A stretch of DNA of 9,781 nt from CAZPMO01 sp964587515 (GTDB taxonomy: Bacteria; Pseudomonadota; Alphaproteobacteria; MPNO01): positions 1 through 9,781 of the forward strand of contig CAZPMO010000184.1 of assembly GCA_964587515.1 (NCBI GenBank), read 5' to 3'. How positions within the stretch are numbered: the stretch's first letter is position 1; the number at the start of each line of letters is the position of its first letter. Under the pieces are notes generated by a model that had not been told where the DNA came from, did no database searches, and was given only the letters and a program-made list of their open reading frames with translations. Below, one piece after another: positions 5,834-9,781 of this stretch. Both the position numbers and the translations under genes were made by a program.

Positions 5834-7351
5834 ATGGCGGATGCATTGGAGAGACCGGATACCGAACGGTTCCGACTTCGGCGGTTCATCGACCGGCTGG
5901 TTCAGGCCGGCGAGGTCGATGTGCGCGACGAGGCCATGGAACTCGGCGACCTGGCGGCGGCGCTCGACGGCAACGAAAAGGCCGTTCTGTTCCGCAAGGC
6001 GGGCCCCGAGGAAGCGGAGCTGGTGGGCAATGTGGTGGCCAGCCGCAACCGCCTCGCCATGGCGCTGGATGTGGACCCCGACGGGCTGCGCCAGGAGGTT
6101 CTGCGCCGCCTTGCGACGCCCCAGGACGTGGTCGAGATCGACGCCGCGGCGGCGCCCGTCCAGGAAGTCGTGCTGACCGGCGCGGACGCCGACCTCACCC
6201 GCTTCCCCATCCATCTACAGCACGGCCGCGACGGCGGCCCCTATATCTCGGCTTCGCTCGATTACGCCGTCGACGAGCGCACCGGCTGGACCAATACCGG
6301 CTGCCGGCGGTTGATGCTGCGCAACCGCCACGAGACCGGCATCGACCTTCTCGCGCCGAGCGATCTGAAGGCGATCTATGAGGCCCGCGCCGCCAAGGGC
6401 GAACCTCTGCCGGTCAGCTTCACCGTCGGCGCCCACCCCGCCGATCACATGGCGGGCACCATGCGGGTGCCCATGGATGAGCTGGAACTGCTGGCCCGAC
6501 TGCGCGGCGCGGCGCTGCCCGTGGTGAAATGCGTCAGCAACGACATCCGCGTCCCGGCCGACGCCGAGATCGTCATCGAGGGCTATCTCGACGAGCGCGG
6601 TCATGTGGAATCCGAAGGCCCCTACGGCGAATTCCTCGGCTATTACGGCGTGATGAAACAGAACCCGCTGTTCCACGTCACGGCTATTACGATGCGCGGC
6701 GACGCGCTGTTCCAGACCTCGACCATCGGCGGCAAGACCATGGCCCAGACCGACACCGCCAACCTCGGCGCGCTGCGCACCGAGGCCACCGTGTGGCGGG
6801 CGCTGGAGACCGCCATCCGCGAGCCGGTCGCGGTGTGCGCCAACCCGGCCAATGGCGGCGCGTTCAACGTGCGCATCTCCATGCGCCCGCGGGTGCCGGG
6901 CGAGGCGCGCAACGCCATCTCGGCCGCCATGGCGAGCCAGGCCAATTGCAAGAACGTGTTCGTGGTCGATGACGACATCGACGTCTATTCCGATCAGCAG
7001 ATGGATTGGGCGCTGGCCACCCGCTTCCAGCCCGACCGGGACCTCGTGGTTCAGTCGGGTTTCCGTACGCTGGACGGCGGGCGCACCGGCGCCAAGGCGG
7101 GCTACGATCTGACCCTGCCGCTGGGGCCGCGCCGGCTCGAACACACCATCCCCGCGCCGCCCGAATTCGGAGAAGCGAGCTTCGAGTCCGTGCGCGCCGC
7201 GCTCGAGGACGGGCCGAAGAATTTCGGCGAACTGATGGAAGGCGTCGGCAGCCGCGACGGGCGCGAGGTCGCCCTCGCCCTCGACGAGGTCCGCCAGGAA
7301 GGCCGCCTCGACCGTGAGCCGGACGGCGCCTATTTCCTGAATGGAGGCTGA
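5834..7351 (+). CDS. UbiD-family prenylated-FMN (de)carboxylase
   Basis: A 505-residue enzyme of the UbiD/Fdc group, which uses prenylated FMN to remove or add a carboxyl group on unsaturated or (hetero)aromatic acids. The cofactor-binding signature N154-T-G-C-R-R159 matches the Asn and Arg of the family. The acidic pair of the catalytic Glu-Arg-Glu triad is E261 and E266 in EGPYGEFLGYYG. Further landmarks are TTPHV-equivalent FPIHLQHGRDGGPYI (124-138) and TSTIGGKTMAQTD near 295-307. Length is typical. The ATG at 5834 has AGGGAG seven bases upstream. Six bases separate its stop from the next gene, whose ribosome site lies inside this gene's end, so they form an operon. No UbiX-like prenyltransferase is in the window, so the cofactor must be supplied from elsewhere. 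The substrate is unknown; ubiquinone synthesis is unlikely given the hydroxylase partner. Confidence 0.9.
   Translation: MADALERPDTERFRLRRFIDRLVQAGEVDVRDEAMELGDLAAALDGNEKAVLFRKAGPEEAELVGNVVASRNRLAMALDVDPDGLRQEVLRRLATPQDVVEIDAAAAPVQEVVLTGADADLTRFPIHLQHGRDGGPYISASLDYAVDERTGWTNTGCRRLMLRNRHETGIDLLAPSDLKAIYEARAAKGEPLPVSFTVGAHPADHMAGTMRVPMDELELLARLRGAALPVVKCVSNDIRVPADAEIVIEGYLDERGHVESEGPYGEFLGYYGVMKQNPLFHVTAITMRGDALFQTSTIGGKTMAQTDTANLGALRTEATVWRALETAIREPVAVCANPANGGAFNVRISMRPRVPGEARNAISAAMASQANCKNVFVVDDDIDVYSDQQMDWALATRFQPDRDLVVQSGFRTLDGGRTGAKAGYDLTLPLGPRRLEHTIPAPPEFGEASFESVRAALEDGPKNFGELMEGVGSRDGREVALALDEVRQEGRLDREPDGAYFLNGG
7343..7347 (+). promoter_or_regulatory. Shine-Dalgarno of the hydroxylase gene inside the UbiD gene end
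   Basis: GGAGG overlaps the last codons of the decarboxylase gene, ten bases before the ATG at 7358. This is the arrangement expected for coupled translation. Confidence 0.55.
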
Positions 7352-7357
7352 GCCGTT

Positions 7358-9680
7358 ATGACCACGGGCATCGGCCAGCCGGTCCGGCGCGTCGAGGACG
7401 GGCGTCTCCTGACCGGGCAGGGTCATTATTCCGATGACGCCAACCTCGCCGGCCAGGCCCATGCGGTGGTGCTTCGCGCGCCCCACGCCCATGCCCTTAT
7501 CCGGGGCATCGACACCAGGGCCGCCGCCGCCGCGCCGGGGGTCCTCGCGGTGCTGACGGCGGCGGATGCCGGCGCCGACGGCGTGAACGTCCTCAACCAT
7601 GTGGCCAACACCGCCGATGCGGTCGAGCCCAAGAACCCGTCCTTCGTGAACCGTGACGGCGCGACGCCGCTGGACACCAAGCAACCGGTGCTGGCCGGCG
7701 ACAAAATCCGGCTGGTCGGCGAGGGCGTGGCCCTGGTGGTGGCCGAGACTGTCGCCCAGGCGCGCGACGCCGCCGAATTGATCGTGGTCGATTACCAGCC
7801 GATCGCGGCGGTGACCGACGCCATGGACGCCATCGCGCCGGATGCGCCGGCGCCCTGGGAGTCGGCGCCCGGCAATATCTGTCTCGACGCCGAGCGCGGC
7901 GACGAGACCGCCACCGAGGCCGCCTTCGCCGACGCCGCTCACGTGGTCGAGATGGATTTGGTCAACAACCGCATCATCAACTGCCAGATGGAGCCGCGCG
8001 CGGCGGTCGCCGAATATGACGCGGCCGGCGCGCGCNNNNNNNNNNCCCACCACCCTGCATGTGGGTAGCCAGGGCGCCAACCGTCTGAAAATGACACTTG
8101 CGGCCACGCTGGGGGTGAAGCCCGCGCAGATCCGCGTGATAACCCGCGATGTCGGCGGCGGCTTCGGGCCCCGCAACATGCTGTACCCGGAATATGTGCT
8201 GGTCGCGTGGGCGGCCAAGCGGCTGGGACGGCCGGTGAAATGGACGGGCGACCGGGCGGAATGTTTCCTGACCGATTTCCAGGGCCGCGATCTGCACACA
8301 AGCGCCGCGCTGGCGCTTGACGCGGACGGAAGATTCCGCGCCATGCGGGTGGTGCTGCACTCCAATATCGGCGCCCACACCATCGCCTATGTCTCGCTGT
8401 CCAACGGCTCGCGGCTGGTGACCTCGCTCTACGACATTCCGATCGGCCATGGCCGGTTCGTGGGCGTGCTGACCAACACCGCGCCGACCGCGCCGTTCCG
8501 GGGGGCGGGCCGGCCGGAGGCCATGTTCGTCCTCGAACGGCTGATCGACACCGCCGCCGCCGAGTTGGGCATCGACCGGGTCGAGCTGCGCCGCCGCAAC
8601 CTGATCCCGGCGGACGCCCTGCCCTACACCACGCCCATGGGGCTGACCTATGATTGCGGCGAATTCGAACGCGGCATGGACATGACGCTGGCGCTGGCCG
8701 ACTGGGACGGCTTCCCGGCGCGCCGCGCCGAGGCGCGCGCGCGCGGCCGACTGCGCGGCATCGGCCTCGCCAACTACATCGAGGCGCCGGTCGGCGCGCC
8801 CATGGAGCGCGCGGAAATCCGCGTCGATCCGGCCGGGCGCGTCGACGTCATCGTCGGCACCCAGTCCCAGGGCCAGGGCCACGAGACCAGCTTCGCCCAA
8901 GTGGTCTCCGAATGGCTCGGCGTGCCGTTCGACGCGGTCCGCGTCATCACCGGCGACACCGACGTGGTGAAGGCCGGCGGCGGCACCCATTCCGACCGCT
9001 CCATGCGGCTCGCCGGTTTCGTGATGGTCGAGTCCTCGAACCAGATTATCGCGAAGGGGCGCGAAGCGGCGACAGAGCTGCTGGAGGCCGCCACCGAGGA
9101 TATCGTCTTCGCCGACGGACGCTTCACGGTCGAGGGCACCGACCGTTCCGTCGGCATATTCGAGGTGGCGGAAACAACCGAACTGGACGGGGAATCCGAT
9201 TTCTGGGGCCGCATCCCCGCCTACCCCAACGGCTCGGCGGTGTGCGAGGTCGAGGTGGACCCGGAGACCGGCGCAATTGAGGTGGTCGCCTACGCCACCG
9301 TCGACGACGTGGGCCGCGCCATCAACCCGATGATCGTGCACGGCCAGACCCACGGCGGCATCGCCATGGGAGTCGGCCAGGCGCTGTGGGAAGACGGGGC
9401 GTATGATCCCGAAAGCGGCCAGTTGATCGCCGGCTCCTACATGGATTACGGCATCGCCCGCGCCGACGGCCTGCCGTCGTTCAAGGTCGACCTAAACGAG
9501 GTGCCCACCGAGGGCAACCCGCTGGGCGTGAAGGGCGGCGGCGAAGGCGGCACCACCCCGGCCCTGGGCGCGACCATCAACGCCATCGTCGATGCGCTGT
9601 CGGACTACGGAGTCCGCGATATCCGAATGCCCGCCACCCCCGAACGCATCTGGCGCGCCATGCGGGTGGGGTCGGCCTAG
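7358..9680 (+). CDS. Xanthine dehydrogenase/CoxL-family molybdopterin-binding large subunit (contains assembly gap)
   Basis: The catalytic subunit of a molybdenum hydroxylase, which inserts water-derived oxygen into C-H bonds of aldehydes or (hetero)aromatics. The first 226 residues, before the Ns, open with GIGQPVRRVEDGRLLTGQG and contain the alpha/beta-hammerhead domain and EPRAAVAEYD. After the Ns the frame resumes with TLHVGSQG, DVGGGFGPRN (8154 onward), PFRGAGRPE (8499 onward), GTQSQGQGHETSF (8856 onward) and GVKGGGEGG, where the Glu codon at 9543-9545 is the expected catalytic base. Total length is about 770-775 residues, normal for CoxL-type subunits. RGAGR instead of the Cys-bearing active-site loop argues against true CO dehydrogenase. 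The two halves are in different frames only because the N-run is ten bases; family alignment leaves room for only a few residues there. The FeS and FAD subunits are not in the window. Confidence 0.9.
8036..8045. other. Assembly gap (ten Ns)
   Basis: Ten unknown bases lie within the hydroxylase gene. Coding is clear on both sides (GAR before, TTLHVGSQG after), but ten is not a multiple of three, so it is probably a placeholder length. The true distance should keep frame and add only about 0-4 residues. Confidence 0.95.
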
Positions 9681-9694
9681 CTCCCCTCCCTCTC

Positions 9695-9715
9695 ACCCCG
9701 GACTTGATCCGGGGT
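9695..9715. repeat. Palindromic hairpin repeat, alphaproteobacterial intergenic type
   Basis: ACCCCGGA, loop CTTGA, TCCGGGGT form a perfect 8-bp stem starting 15 bases after the hydroxylase stop. Hairpins of this wording are common repeated intergenic elements in alphaproteobacteria (from general knowledge). No T-run follows, so intrinsic termination is doubtful, though it could protect the 3' end of the operon mRNA. Confidence 0.7.
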
Positions 9716-9770
9716 CCAGCGATTTCAGGGGGAAAGGCTGTGTCAGATAACACCGCTCCCGCGCCAACAC

Positions 9771-9781
9771 CGCTGGACCCC
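9771..9781. repeat. Start of an inverted partner of the hairpin repeat, cut by window end
   Basis: The last 11 bases, CGCTGGACCCC, are the exact reverse complement of 9711-9721, which is the right arm and flank of the hairpin repeat. The sequence stops where a second, inverted hairpin copy would begin. The 49 bases between the two arms contain no recognisable gene. Confidence 0.55.

Noticed and set aside
5722..5889. N-terminal extension of the DUF427 gene
   Set aside because: It would overlap the decarboxylase start, lacks family similarity, and the ATG at 5721 has a proper Shine-Dalgarno.
8030..8050. Genuine frameshift in the hydroxylase gene
   Set aside because: The phase change coincides exactly with a placeholder of ten Ns, and both flanks are well conserved.
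6215..8383. Very long minus-strand open frame (722 codons) opposite the decarboxylase and hydroxylase genes
   Set aside because: It is the shadow of two strongly supported plus-strand genes in high-GC DNA, runs through the Ns, and its translation shows low-complexity G/A/H/R/V-rich sequence with no domain.
7977..9353. Long minus-strand open frame within the hydroxylase gene
   Set aside because: It is antisense to conserved catalytic motifs, spans the N gap, and shows no recognisable protein features.
1..9781. tRNA, rRNA, CRISPR arrays, prophage or intact IS elements
   Set aside because: None was seen by eye on either strand; the only mobile-element trace is the broken transposase fragment.

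Overview
The window is high-GC and strongly codon-biased. Its genes (a YghU-type glutathione transferase, a GFA-family protein, a CitE-like lyase, a double-DUF427 protein, a UbiD-like decarboxylase and a molybdenum hydroxylase) and the palindromic ACCCCGGA-CTTGA-TCCGGGGT repeat near the right edge suggest a chromosomal contig of a free-living alphaproteobacterium. This is inference from gene content and repeat style; there is no rRNA or other marker. A run of ten Ns shows it is a draft or metagenomic scaffold.

Left part (1-1300): the 3' end of a yghU-like gene (+) converges on a small GFA-domain gene (-) with a recognisable promoter. Middle-left (1287-2280): a decayed zone. On the minus strand lie a frameshifted fragment of an IS1182-type transposase and, directly upstream of it, a GGDEF-EAL gene that has lost its centre, including both catalytic signatures. 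A 33-bp stretch inside the transposase remnant is an exact copy of part of the intact dioxygenase gene about 1.2 kb away. Centre (2282-4053): two AT-rich spacers flank a two-gene minus-strand unit, an unrecognised cysteine-rich protein followed by a TauD/TfdA-type dioxygenase, with overlapping reading frames. The right-hand spacer contains a perfect 14-bp palindrome and is shared with the divergent lyase gene.

Right part (4054-9781): a CitE-like CoA-ester lyase (+) ends exactly where a convergent two-domain DUF427 gene (-) ends. That gene is divergent from a tight two-gene operon, a UbiD-family decarboxylase followed by the molybdopterin-binding large subunit of a xanthine dehydrogenase/CoxL-type hydroxylase, which carries the assembly gap. 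Past its stop is a hairpin repeat whose inverted partner begins at the last bases of the window.

The UbiD, molybdenum hydroxylase and CitE-like genes together suggest catabolism of an aromatic or heteroaromatic carboxylate through CoA esters, but no substrate can be read from sequence. The small FeS and FAD subunits expected for the hydroxylase are not in the window. No RNA gene, CRISPR array or intact mobile element was seen, and no clearly new system is demonstrated. The best leads are the cysteine-rich/dioxygenase pair, the UbiD-hydroxylase operon and the chimeric rearrangement on the left.
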